The translations under genes were made by a program, and so were the position numbers. A stretch of DNA of 64,000 nucleotides from Sphaerotilus mobilis (lineage in GTDB: Bacteria > Pseudomonadota > Gammaproteobacteria > Burkholderiales > Burkholderiaceae_C). Location of the stretch: the NCBI RefSeq assembly GCF_004216565.1, contig NZ_SGWV01000008.1, positions 682,001 to 746,000 of the forward strand. Direction: 5' to 3'. Below the pieces are notes generated by a model. The model did not search any database and was not told the origin of the DNA. It saw only the letters and a program-made list of their open reading frames with translations. This document shows, in pieces, positions 1 to 7,826 of the stretch (position 1 is the stretch's first letter; the number at the start of each line of letters is the position of its first letter).

Positions 1-453
1 AACTACCAGGGCCTGGCACTGCGCCAACTGGTGCTCGACGGCAAGGGCACACAACACCAGCTGCGCCCGCTGTCCGCCGGCATGCCGGCCGGTGCGCGAT
101 TCAAGCTGCGGATCACCGCAACCTTTGATGCCGTGGCCGAGGTCGATCAGGTCGTGGGCGACGCCTGGTATGGCCAGCGCGTCGGTCAGGTCTACCCGAA
201 GAAGGGGATGTCGGTGTCGATGAAGGCCGGCGAGACGGTGGACCTGCCGCTGGGTGCTCAGGCGTACTTCGTGATGGGCCGTGCCGCCGACCAGCGCCTG
301 GTGCTCTCCGTGCGACATCCGAAGGCCATCGGCAGCGCGCGAAGTGCTCAGCCCGCCTATCGGCAAGACGGACGCAACGGCAGCACCTATCTGCAGCTGG
401 TGCCCTCCGGCAGCCATCCGGTGATCGAGCAGCAACTCATGCTGGCACGCTGA
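1..453 (+). CDS. C-terminal part of a secreted/envelope protein with a DUF4384-like domain (5' end outside window)
   Basis: The reading frame is open from base 1, so the gene starts upstream of the window; about 150 residues are visible and end in a TGA at 451-453. The visible part is a beta-rich domain with phrases such as LRPLSAGMPAGARFKLRI and WYGQRVGQVYPKKG. These resemble the DUF4384-type domains on other envelope proteins of this cluster, and the small exported protein at 10985 has a similar layout. No catalytic motif is visible. Its position before OmpA-type and lipoprotein genes suggests an envelope protein, but the function is unknown. Confidence 0.6.
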   Translation, partial: NYQGLALRQLVLDGKGTQHQLRPLSAGMPAGARFKLRITATFDAVAEVDQVVGDAWYGQRVGQVYPKKGMSVSMKAGETVDLPLGAQAYFVMGRAADQRLVLSVRHPKAIGSARSAQPAYRQDGRNGSTYLQLVPSGSHPVIEQQLMLAR

Positions 454-490
454 GGCGTCGCCCCCACCCACGATCGACAGGTCACGACCC

Positions 491-1114
491 ATGCGATACC
501 CCCCCTCACAAGGCCTGCGCCGCCGCTTCTGCGCCGCCCTGCTCGGCCTCGCCACGGTCTTCGCCGCACAGGCAGCCGACACCACCGAAACCGAGACACC
601 CATCCTCAAGTCCGGTCAGATCCTCGAAGCCCTGCGAGGCAAGGACATCGTGCTCGACACCGCGGGTGCGGGCGTTCGTCCAGGCGCCACGCCGCGCGCG
701 GCGGGCCGGCGCGATCCTGCGGTGCATCTGCAGGTGCGCTTCACCTTCGACTCGGCCGAACTGCTGCCCCAAGGCAAGCGCCAACTCGACGAACTGGCCA
801 TGGCATTGGGCGACCGTGCCCTCGCACGGTGGGGCTTCCTGCTGGCGGGCCACACGGACCGGGTCGGCGCCGCCGACTACAACGTGCAACTCAGCCTGGC
901 GCGGGCCGAATCCGTCAAGGCCTACCTGGTCGAAGCCCATCGCATCGATGCCCAGCGGCTGCAGACGCTGGGCTACGGCTATGCCCGCCCGATCGATGCG
1001 CAGCTACCCAATGCCGCCATCAACCGCCGGGTCGAGGTGCGCCGCATCGCCTTGCCGCCTGCCCAGCCAGCCGCGCCGGAGACCGGTGGGCGGCTGGTGC
1101 CCACGCCCCGATGA
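491..1114 (+). CDS. OmpA-family peptidoglycan-associated protein
   Basis: The 207-residue protein starts with a Sec signal peptide (hydrophobic stretch about residues 13-28, ending AAQA). An OmpA C-terminal domain covers about residues 78-188, with FTFDSAELLPQGKRQLDELA, then LAGHTDRVG and a final NRRVEVRRI. These are the characteristic peptidoglycan-binding segments of the OmpA/Pal/MotB family. There is no beta-barrel, so the protein probably sits in the periplasm and binds the cell wall non-covalently. It lies in a same-strand run with the lipoprotein at 1155 and a second OmpA-type protein at 1694, which suggests a shared transcript. Confidence 0.85.
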   Translation: MRYPPSQGLRRRFCAALLGLATVFAAQAADTTETETPILKSGQILEALRGKDIVLDTAGAGVRPGATPRAAGRRDPAVHLQVRFTFDSAELLPQGKRQLDELAMALGDRALARWGFLLAGHTDRVGAADYNVQLSLARAESVKAYLVEAHRIDAQRLQTLGYGYARPIDAQLPNAAINRRVEVRRIALPPAQPAAPETGGRLVPTPR

Positions 1115-1154
1115 GCCGTCCATGCACCGCGACCCCAACCGCCAAGGAACAACG

Positions 1155-1697
1155 ATGAACTTCCCCGCCTTGCGTCCCCTCTTCACCGTGGGCCTGCTCA
1201 CGCTGGCCGGCCTGTGCAGCTTGCTGACCGGTTGTGCGGCAACGTCAAGCGCCGCGCCTGCCGCCAACGTCGCCACTGCCTCCGTGCAACAGCTCGACAC
1301 CGTGCTGCGTGGTGCGGCCAGCAACCGCCCGGTGTCCCTCCAGTTGTCGACGAACCAGGTCCGCACGGGCGACACGCTGGGTGTGCAGCTGCGGGCGACG
1401 CGCGGTGGCCATGCCTACCTGTTCCAGCTGGGCACCGATGGCAAGACGCTGTCGATGGTCTTCCCGAACGCCGTGGACGGTGCCAATCACCTGGCCCCGG
1501 ACACGACGCTGGTCCTGCCGCGCGAAACCTGGCGCATGACCGCACGCGGACCGGCCGGGTTGGGCTACATGCTGGCTGTGGTGACCGACCAGCCGCTCGA
1601 CCTGCTGGCCCTGCAAGCCCAGGTCCAATCCGGCAAGCTCGAGATCGCCGGAGCCTATGGCGCCGGTCTGGCAGCCCTGCGCGAGGTGGCGCCGTGA
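1155..1697 (+). CDS. DUF4384-domain lipoprotein
   Basis: The 180-residue product has a lipoprotein signal with lipobox LTGC (Cys27). The mature part contains a DUF4384 pattern (GDTLGVQLRATRGGHAYLFQ, then a segment with TDGKTLSMVFPN). The same pattern, with almost the same wording, is in the C-terminal half of the caspase homologue at 7827. In family terms DUF4384 occurs on exported proteins near caspase- and FGE-type genes; its ligand is not known. I use the ATG at 1155 because it begins an ideal signal peptide. The stop overlaps the GTG of the next gene (GTGA), suggesting translational coupling. Confidence 0.8.
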   Translation: MNFPALRPLFTVGLLTLAGLCSLLTGCAATSSAAPAANVATASVQQLDTVLRGAASNRPVSLQLSTNQVRTGDTLGVQLRATRGGHAYLFQLGTDGKTLSMVFPNAVDGANHLAPDTTLVLPRETWRMTARGPAGLGYMLAVVTDQPLDLLALQAQVQSGKLEIAGAYGAGLAALREVAP

Positions 1698-2368
1698 GGC
1701 GAGCGAGAACCAGCGCGCAGCTGCGCCACGGGCTGGTCAAGCTGCTGAAGGCGCTGATGGGGCGGATGGCACTGACGGTGAGGATCACGCTGGCACTGTT
1801 GGCGGGTTGCCTTGGCACGGTGCACGCTGCCACCGGCGTGCTCACCGACCCGAGCGAGGACGAACTGCTGCACTTGCTCGACCCGCCGCCCGTCGCCCGC
1901 AGCTTCAGCCTCGCGCCGCGGCCCTCCAGCACCGATGGGTCCTGTCTGCCGACGACGGTGTCAGGGGCCGGCGCGGCAACCGGCAGTGCCTCACGCAATC
2001 TGGTGGTCGTACCCTACGCCGCCGACGAGGGCGCAAGCGTGAACCTCGCGATCGAGTTCGACACGGGCTCGGACAAGATCAAGCCTGCCAGCCGCCCGCT
2101 GCTGACCCGTCTGGCCAAGGTGCTGGCCAGCACCGCGACCGGCGGTGCGCGATTCGCGGTGGCGGGACACACCGATGCCACCGGCTCGACGGACCTCAAC
2201 CTGAGGCTGTCCTGCGCCCGCGCACTGGCGGTCCATCGGCAGCTGTTGCGCGAGGGCGTTCCAGAAGGCGCGATCTGGCCGTACGGCTTCGGTCGCGACA
2301 AGCCCCTGGACCCGGGTGGCGGCGCCTCGGCGCGCAACCGGCGGGTGGAAATCCGCCGCGCCGACTGA
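1694..2368 (+). CDS. OmpA-family lipoprotein
   Basis: A 224-residue protein starts at GTG 1694, which overlaps the previous stop. An ATG at 1757 would give a more compact lipoprotein signal (MGRMALT... LLAGC) and is a fair alternative. After a variable region, an OmpA C-terminal domain begins near EFDTGSDKIKPASRPLLTR and continues with VAGHTDATGS and NRRVEIRRAD at the very end. This places it at the peptidoglycan from the outer-membrane side. It is the second OmpA-type protein in three genes and probably works with the DUF4384 lipoprotein. About 270 bases without a recognisable gene follow before the sigma factor. Confidence 0.8.
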   Translation: MRRARTSAQLRHGLVKLLKALMGRMALTVRITLALLAGCLGTVHAATGVLTDPSEDELLHLLDPPPVARSFSLAPRPSSTDGSCLPTTVSGAGAATGSASRNLVVVPYAADEGASVNLAIEFDTGSDKIKPASRPLLTRLAKVLASTATGGARFAVAGHTDATGSTDLNLRLSCARALAVHRQLLREGVPEGAIWPYGFGRDKPLDPGGGASARNRRVEIRRAD

Positions 2369-2641
2369 TGCCCAAGCCACCGCCTGAACGCCGCCGATGC
2401 CGATGCAACGGCTCCGCCGCACGTGTCCCGGACACGCGCGGCGTTGGCGTTGCTGGCGAGCCCTGCCGGGCCGGTGCGGACGGCGGGAGCGCAAGTCATC
2501 TGACGCGCCGCTCTGGGTTTCGTCCCCTGGTGCATGTCATGCAACACCCTTTCCCACGACTGGCCCCTCGGGCCGGTCTTCGCCGCGCCGCTGCCTGCAG
2601 CGGCGCATCGATCGACGGTCCTTCGACGACGAGCGTTCGCC

Positions 2642-3271
2642 GTGGCTGAAAACCCCTCCAAATCACGCCCCGGGCAGGCCGATGCCCAGCAGGCCGCCGA
2701 ATGGGCCCAGCAGGGCGCTGCCGGTCGCAACCGTGCCGCCGCCCTGCTGCTCGATACCTGGTTGCGCCGGCTGATCGCCTACCTGGCCTACCACGGCCGG
2801 GTGGCCGAGGCCACCGCCGAAGACCTGGCCGCCGAGAGCATCACGGATTTCGTGCTCAAGCCGCAGCCGCGCGACTGCCCGGCCGACGTCTGGCTGATGA
2901 CCATCGCCCGCAACAAGCTGATCGACCATGCCCGCGAGAAGAACGCTGCCAAGCGGGGCGGCGGCAAGGCCGAGCAGGCGCTCGACGAGGACGATCTGCT
3001 GGAACTGCTCGACACGGGTCACGGCCACAGCGAGATGCCGGCCTGGGTGCGCCGATGCGTGCACCTGGCCGCCGCCGAGATGCAGCGCACCGAACCGCGC
3101 CATGCCGAGGTCCTGCGCATGGCCTGCGAAGGCTGGAGCGCCGAGGAGGTGGCCGTGCACTTCGGCGCGCCTGCGGATGCCGTGACCGACAAGCACAAGG
3201 CCGCCGCACGCGACCGCATCTACCGCGCGGTGCTGATCGCACGCGAGATGTTCGCCCCGTGCAAGGAGTGA
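2642..3271 (+). CDS. ECF-type RNA polymerase sigma factor
   Basis: About 209 residues from GTG 2642; the frame is open further upstream, so the start is uncertain. Region 2-like helices include LRRLIAYLAYHGRVAEATAE and DVWLMTIARNKLIDHAREKN, the second being the typical ECF region 2.4 pattern. A region 4 helix-turn-helix follows (RHAEVLRMACEGWSAEEVAV). The stop codon overlaps the Shine-Dalgarno sequence of the downstream gene, which encodes a single-span membrane protein with the layout of an anti-sigma factor. The pair probably controls the envelope genes around it; no promoter motif could be confirmed. Confidence 0.8.
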   Translation: MAENPSKSRPGQADAQQAAEWAQQGAAGRNRAAALLLDTWLRRLIAYLAYHGRVAEATAEDLAAESITDFVLKPQPRDCPADVWLMTIARNKLIDHAREKNAAKRGGGKAEQALDEDDLLELLDTGHGHSEMPAWVRRCVHLAAAEMQRTEPRHAEVLRMACEGWSAEEVAVHFGAPADAVTDKHKAAARDRIYRAVLIAREMFAPCKE

Positions 3272-3275
3272 CACG

Positions 3276-4052
3276 ATGAACTTCCCCCATCCCCCTTCCG
3301 ATCCGAAAGCTGGCCCGCCAGGACGAGACGATGACCGCTGGCTCGAGGTGCTGTCCGGTCAACGCGAGGCCGACGACAGCGACACCCGTCAGGCGGCGCA
3401 ACTGCGCGACTACTTCCACCTGCAGGCATCCCACCAGCCCCAGCCTGACGAGGCCGCGAAACGCCGCGTGGCCAACCTGGTTGCCGCTCGGCTGGCAAGT
3501 GCCGAAGCCAAGGTCGCGGCAACGGCCACCGGCCCAGCGAACGCACCGGTCAGCCTCTGGCAGCGTCTGCGTGACCTGCTGCTGCCGCCGGGCCAGGGAC
3601 ACGGCGGGCGCTGGGCTGCCGTGGCGGCCGTGGCCATGGCCGTGACGGTTGGACCATTCCTGCTGCAGCCCGATTCAGAACCTGCGGAGCCCGATGCACC
3701 GGTGGTCAAGCAAGCGCCGGTGATCAAGGACGCGCCGGTTCAGGTCTTGCCCACCGAGAAAGGAAAGGCGACCGAGAAAGACGCGATCACGCTGCGCCGA
3801 GAGCGGCTGCCGGCGCCATCGGCCGAGACGGTTCTGCGCGTCGCCGATCCGAAGGCTGAAGCCGTGCGACTGCTGCAGGCGCTGGCCGCCACCGGCGCCG
3901 CTGCGCAGGTCATGCAAGACGGCCCGGCGACGCTGATCGTGCTGCGCGTGCCCGCCGCATCGGTCCCGGCTGCCCGTGCTGTGCTGGGCCCGGAAGGGAT
4001 CTCCCTGCCTGACGATGGTCAGGCTGTGGTGCGCCTGTTGCCGCGACCCTGA
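3276..4052 (+). CDS. Probable anti-sigma factor (single transmembrane segment)
   Basis: A 258-residue protein with a soluble, charged N-terminal half of about 105 residues, one hydrophobic segment (about 109-130, AAVAAVAMAVTVGPFLL) and an extracytoplasmic C-terminal half rich in Pro, Val and Lys. This is the architecture of ECF anti-sigma factors. A Zn-binding HxxxCxxC motif is not visible, so it would be a non-ZAS type. It starts four bases after the sigma factor stop with AAGGAG placed over that stop, which implies coupled translation. The assignment rests on context and topology rather than a recognised domain. Confidence 0.65.
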   Translation: MNFPHPPSDPKAGPPGRDDDRWLEVLSGQREADDSDTRQAAQLRDYFHLQASHQPQPDEAAKRRVANLVAARLASAEAKVAATATGPANAPVSLWQRLRDLLLPPGQGHGGRWAAVAAVAMAVTVGPFLLQPDSEPAEPDAPVVKQAPVIKDAPVQVLPTEKGKATEKDAITLRRERLPAPSAETVLRVADPKAEAVRLLQALAATGAAAQVMQDGPATLIVLRVPAASVPAARAVLGPEGISLPDDGQAVVRLLPRP

Positions 4053-4107
4053 AGCCGTCCGATCGACCAGCCACAACCGTCTTTCCGTCAACCGACGAGC
4101 TCAGACC

Positions 4108-5889
4108 ATGACCTCGAGACCTGCCCACCGATCGGCCGTGCCGTTGACATCCTCACAGGCCGCACCACGGCGCAACAGGCTGGCGGGCCTGGGCCTGGCC
4201 AGCCTGCTGGTGCTGGGGACCTGCGGCCTGCTGCCGCAAACCGCCATGGCCAAGCGACTGGCGCTGCTGGTGGGCGTGTCGCACTACGACAAGCTGCCGC
4301 AGTCCCGCCTCGAAGGGCCGGTGCACGACGTCGCCGCGCTGCGCGACGTCCTGCAGCGACGCTGGGGCTACGCGCCGGCCGACGTGGTCACGCTGGTTGA
4401 CCGGCAAGCCAGCCGCGCCGCGATCCTGCGCGAACTCGCGGCGCTGCAGCAGCGCAGCCAGCCCGGCGACGAGGTGCTGATCTACTTCTCCGGCCACGGC
4501 ACCAGCGCACTCGACACCCAGAACCAACTGCCGGTGCCGCATGGCAGCGGTGCCTTCATGCCCGCCGACCTCGACCCCACACGGGGCGGCGACATGGGTC
4601 TGCTGATCGGGCGCACCCATCTGCGACCGGCGCTGCAGGCGCTTGACGACGGCGGGCGGAAGGTCTGGGTGATTTCCGACTCCTGCTACGCGGGTCAGCA
4701 GGTCCGTTCCGTCGCGACGGAATCAACGGCACTGCCTGCCCGGATGGTTCCCTTGCTGGCGGGCCAAGCCCTGCAGGAGCTCGATCAGGCACAGAAGCTC
4801 GGCGCGGATGCCCAAACGCCGGAGCCCTATCCCTACCAGTCGGTGGCCTACCTGGCCGCATCGGCCGAGGGCGAAACCGCCCGTGACATCCCGGCCAAGG
4901 CCCTGCATCAGATGCCCACACGCGACGGCAAGCCGCATGGCGCCCTCACCGATGCATTGCTGCGTGTGCTCGAAGGCGAGCTGCCGGCCGATGCCGACGG
5001 CGACGGCCTGCTCAGTCTGGCCGAGGTCCATCGCGGCGTCTCCGACTTCATGAGCCAGCGCGCCTACGGTCACAGCCCGCAACGCCTGCCGGCCGTGGTC
5101 GACGACCGCCGTGCCCTCGGCCAGCGCGCCGTGCTGACACAACGCGGCATGGCAGCCCCGGTACGGGCGAATGCGGCACGTCAGCCGCTGCGCGTGCATC
5201 TTTGGCCCTCACTCAAGCCGCGACAGTCCGAACTGGGCGGCGTGCCCGACCTGCAGATGGGCGTGCCGCCGACCGAGGCCGATCTGGTCCTGCGCCCCGC
5301 GCTTGGGGGCAAGGTGGTGCTCAGCGCCCGATCCGGTGACGTGCTGGCCGTGGCCGAGCCCGATGGTCTGGCAGACCTTCGCGGCACGCTGCTCCAGCTG
5401 AGTTACGCCAAGCGCCTGCATGCATGGGCTCAGGCCCATCGCCGTGCGGTGCTGCCCGCCGAGATCGAGCCGGCCACGTTCGGCGGCAACTTCGTCGACG
5501 GGCAGTCATTGCGCTTCGCGCTGCGACCCGACCGCGCGGCCACCTTGCTGCTGCTCAACATCGATGCCACGGGCCGCGTCAGCGTGCTCTACCCCGCCCA
5601 TGCCGGCGAGATGCAGCCGCTCGCCGCTGGCGATTTACGCCGGATTCCCGGCGAAGGTCCGACCCAGGCCCTGAAGGTGCAGGCGCCCTACGGCATGGAC
5701 GTGCAGCACCTGTTCGCCTTCGACAGCCCGCCAGCGGGCCTGGACCGGTTGGTGAACGCGCAAGGGCTCGCACCCGACGACGCCCGACTCGCGGCGCTCG
5801 AACGCACGCTGCAACAGATGCACGGCGCCTTCAGCCATGCCAGCACCGAGCTGCGCACCCACCCCCGTCCGGCGGAACGCAAGCCATGA
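4108..5889 (+). CDS. Exported caspase-family (C14/orthocaspase) protein with EF-hand loop and DUF4384 domain
   Basis: 593 residues. A long signal peptide (hydrophobic about 28-45, ending AMA) precedes a p20-like caspase fold that opens with KRLALLVGVSHYD. The catalytic dyad is intact: His130 in YFSGHGTS and Cys193 in ISDSCYAGQ. A canonical EF-hand loop lies at residues 295-306 (DADGDGLLSLAE), so calcium may regulate it, as in calcium-dependent metacaspases. The last third (about 460-560) looks like a DUF4384 domain (LRFALRPDRAATLLLL). The stop overlaps the ATG of the next caspase gene (ATGA). Family knowledge predicts cleavage after Arg or Lys; the substrate is unknown. Confidence 0.88.
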   Translation: MTSRPAHRSAVPLTSSQAAPRRNRLAGLGLASLLVLGTCGLLPQTAMAKRLALLVGVSHYDKLPQSRLEGPVHDVAALRDVLQRRWGYAPADVVTLVDRQASRAAILRELAALQQRSQPGDEVLIYFSGHGTSALDTQNQLPVPHGSGAFMPADLDPTRGGDMGLLIGRTHLRPALQALDDGGRKVWVISDSCYAGQQVRSVATESTALPARMVPLLAGQALQELDQAQKLGADAQTPEPYPYQSVAYLAASAEGETARDIPAKALHQMPTRDGKPHGALTDALLRVLEGELPADADGDGLLSLAEVHRGVSDFMSQRAYGHSPQRLPAVVDDRRALGQRAVLTQRGMAAPVRANAARQPLRVHLWPSLKPRQSELGGVPDLQMGVPPTEADLVLRPALGGKVVLSARSGDVLAVAEPDGLADLRGTLLQLSYAKRLHAWAQAHRRAVLPAEIEPATFGGNFVDGQSLRFALRPDRAATLLLLNIDATGRVSVLYPAHAGEMQPLAAGDLRRIPGEGPTQALKVQAPYGMDVQHLFAFDSPPAGLDRLVNAQGLAPDDARLAALERTLQQMHGAFSHASTELRTHPRPAERKP

Positions 5890-7625
5890 GCCATCTCGCC
5901 CACCTGATGCGCACATTCCTGCTCGCGCTGTGCACCCTGATCTGCGCCCTGCTGGGTGTCAGCGCCGCCCAGGCCCAGACAGCAGCGCCCAAACGTGTCG
6001 CCCTGCTGATCGGCAACGCCGACTACCAGACCGAGAACAAGCTGCGCAACCCCGTCCGCGATGCCGAACTGCTTGCCGGCGTGCTCAAGGACAAGCTCAG
6101 GTTCTCCGACGTGAGGATCGAACGCAACCTGGGCATCGCCGCCATGGACCGCGTGATCGACGACTTCATCCAGCTCGCCAGAGGCGCCGATTCGGTGGTC
6201 TTCTACTACTCCGGCCATGGCATGAAGCGTGCGGCCGACGATCGGCGCAACTTCCTGCTGCCGGTGGATGCCTCGGTGGGCCGACCGGGCTCTCTGGATG
6301 TGGAGCGTCAGGCCGTGGATGCGCAGCGCTTGCGCGACCGCCTGAAGTCCCTGGGCGCTCGTGTCACCCTGCTGATCCTTGACGCCTGCCGCAACGGGCC
6401 GGTGGGCAGCAAGAGCGGCGACAAGGGTCTCGCTCGCATGGGCGGCAGCAACCAGCTGCTGGTGGCCTACGCCACCGAGGAAGACCAGGTCGCCGCCGAC
6501 GGCTCCGGCACGAACAGCCCCTACGCCCGCGCGCTGGCACTCGCCCTGCAGCGGCCCGAGCCTTTGCTGCAGCAACTCGACTGGGTCGCCGACGAGGTCG
6601 AGAAGGAAGTCCCCGGCCAGAAGCCGACCCGCGACGGCAACCTGCGTGCCACCGCCTGGCTGGGCAGTCCGTTCGCGCCGGTCACACCGGACAACCGCGT
6701 GTCCATCGAGGACGAAGCCTGGGCCCTGTGCCGCAGCGCGAGCGGCAGTGCCGTGGCGTGTGAAGACTACCTCAGTGCCTATCCACAAGGCCGCTACCTG
6801 CCGCTGGCCCGCACGAGGCTGCGTGAACTTCGGGAAACGCAGCCAGCCCCCCAACGCCCTTCGCCACCCACGGTGTCGACGGTTGCGGCGGGCCAGGTGG
6901 TGAAGGACTGCGACGTGTGTCCAGAGCTTGTGGTGATACCGGGGGGCAGTTTTGTGATGGGCTTGTCGGCGAGTGAAACGGGCCGAGCCTCAGATGAACG
7001 TCCGCAGCGTGCGGTGGCGGTGAAGGGGTTCTTGCTGGGCAAGTACGAGGTAACGCAGGGGGAATGGAAGGCGGTGATGGGAAGCAACCCGAGCGGGTTC
7101 AAGGACTGCGGAGACCGTTGTCCGGTGGAGGAGGTGAGCTGGAACGAGGTTCAGGAATACCTCAAGAGGCTGAACGCGAAGAGCGGGAAGGCGTACCGGC
7201 TGGCGAGTGAGGCGGAATGGGAGTACGCGGCAAGGGCGGGCACGACAACACCGTTCAGCACGGGGCAGACGATCACGGCGGCGCAAGCGAACTTCGACGG
7301 TAATTACACGTACAACGGCGGTCCGAAGGGCGAATACCGGAGCAAGACCGTAACGGTGGGAAGTTTCGGAGCCAATATCTTCGGCTTGCACGACATGCAT
7401 GGCAATGTCTGGGAATGGGTGCAGGACGCTTGGCATGACAACTACAGCGGTGCGCCTAGCGATGGCAGCGCGTGGATGAATGGGGGTGATCAGTCCCGGC
7501 GTGTTCTGCGTGGCGGGTCCTGGAGCAGCACCCCGCATAGGTTGCGCTCCGCTAGCCGCTTCTTTGACGCCCCAGACGACCGCAGCGAGACGGTCGGTTT
7601 CCGTGTGGCCAGGACCGATTTTTAG
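5886..7625 (+). CDS. Exported caspase-FGE fusion (peptidase C14 plus sulfatase-modifying-factor domain)
   Basis: 579 residues: signal peptide ending AQAQ, caspase domain starting KRVALLIGNADYQ, catalytic His111 (YYSGHGMK) and Cys168 (LILDACRNG), then a linker and an FGE/SUMF1-type domain from about residue 345 (CPELVVIPGGSFVMG) to the end (LHDMHGNVWEW, RVLRGGSW, GFRVA). FGE domains have a C-type-lectin-like fold and often bind ligands rather than act as enzymes. From about base 6900 codon use shifts (many GGG, GCG, ACG, AGT, TTG and GTA codons) compared with the caspase half, which suggests the FGE module was acquired separately. The last 40 residues look like a diversity-generating-retroelement variable region (separate entry). 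Confidence 0.87.
   Translation: MSHLAHLMRTFLLALCTLICALLGVSAAQAQTAAPKRVALLIGNADYQTENKLRNPVRDAELLAGVLKDKLRFSDVRIERNLGIAAMDRVIDDFIQLARGADSVVFYYSGHGMKRAADDRRNFLLPVDASVGRPGSLDVERQAVDAQRLRDRLKSLGARVTLLILDACRNGPVGSKSGDKGLARMGGSNQLLVAYATEEDQVAADGSGTNSPYARALALALQRPEPLLQQLDWVADEVEKEVPGQKPTRDGNLRATAWLGSPFAPVTPDNRVSIEDEAWALCRSASGSAVACEDYLSAYPQGRYLPLARTRLRELRETQPAPQRPSPPTVSTVAAGQVVKDCDVCPELVVIPGGSFVMGLSASETGRASDERPQRAVAVKGFLLGKYEVTQGEWKAVMGSNPSGFKDCGDRCPVEEVSWNEVQEYLKRLNAKSGKAYRLASEAEWEYAARAGTTTPFSTGQTITAAQANFDGNYTYNGGPKGEYRSKTVTVGSFGANIFGLHDMHGNVWEWVQDAWHDNYSGAPSDGSAWMNGGDQSRRVLRGGSWSSTPHRLRSASRFFDAPDDRSETVGFRVARTDF
7501..7625 (+). other. Candidate DGR-type variable region at the 3' end of the caspase-FGE gene
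   Basis: The FGE C-terminus is the usual site of adenine-directed mutagenesis in diversity-generating retroelements (DGRs). Here the RVLRGGSW...GFRVA frame is kept. At the positions that are usually Asn (AAC) in template repeats, the codons are AGC, AGC, ACC, CAT, AGC, TTC, TTT, GAC, GAC and AGC, all of NNY type. That is the pattern expected when A residues of AAC codons are randomised. No reverse transcriptase, Avd gene or matching template repeat was seen in this window, so any active retroelement would be elsewhere or lost. Confidence 0.35.
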
Positions 7626-7699
7626 GTTCTACCCCCCTTTAACCCTTGGTCCCACTGCCCATGCCTTCCACGAACGACGCTGCGGGCATTGGCGCGGGT

Positions 7700-7718
7700 G
7701 CAGGGGCGCAGCCCCTGC
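7700..7718 (+). other. Perfect 8-bp hairpin downstream of the caspase-FGE gene
   Basis: GCAGGGGC and GCCCCTGC form an 8-bp stem with a 3-base loop (GCA), 75 bases after the stop codon. There is no T-run, so it is a weak terminator candidate. Short GC hairpins just after the variable region are also known cis elements of diversity-generating retroelements, which usually have 7-10 bp stems and 4-base loops. Either role is possible. Confidence 0.4.
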
Positions 7719-7826
7719 TCGCGAATTTATTTCGGTGTCCTCCTCCGACGTTTGACGCCGAACAGCGTCTTCACCTTCAACCCCTGTCCAGCCAGCCTTG
7801 ACCTTCAACCCGCCCCGGAGACCCGC

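Noticed and set aside
7626-7826. Search for a reverse transcriptase, Avd-type gene or template repeat after the candidate variable region
   Set aside because: The 200 bases to the next gene contain no such gene and no matching repeat, and none was seen elsewhere in the window.
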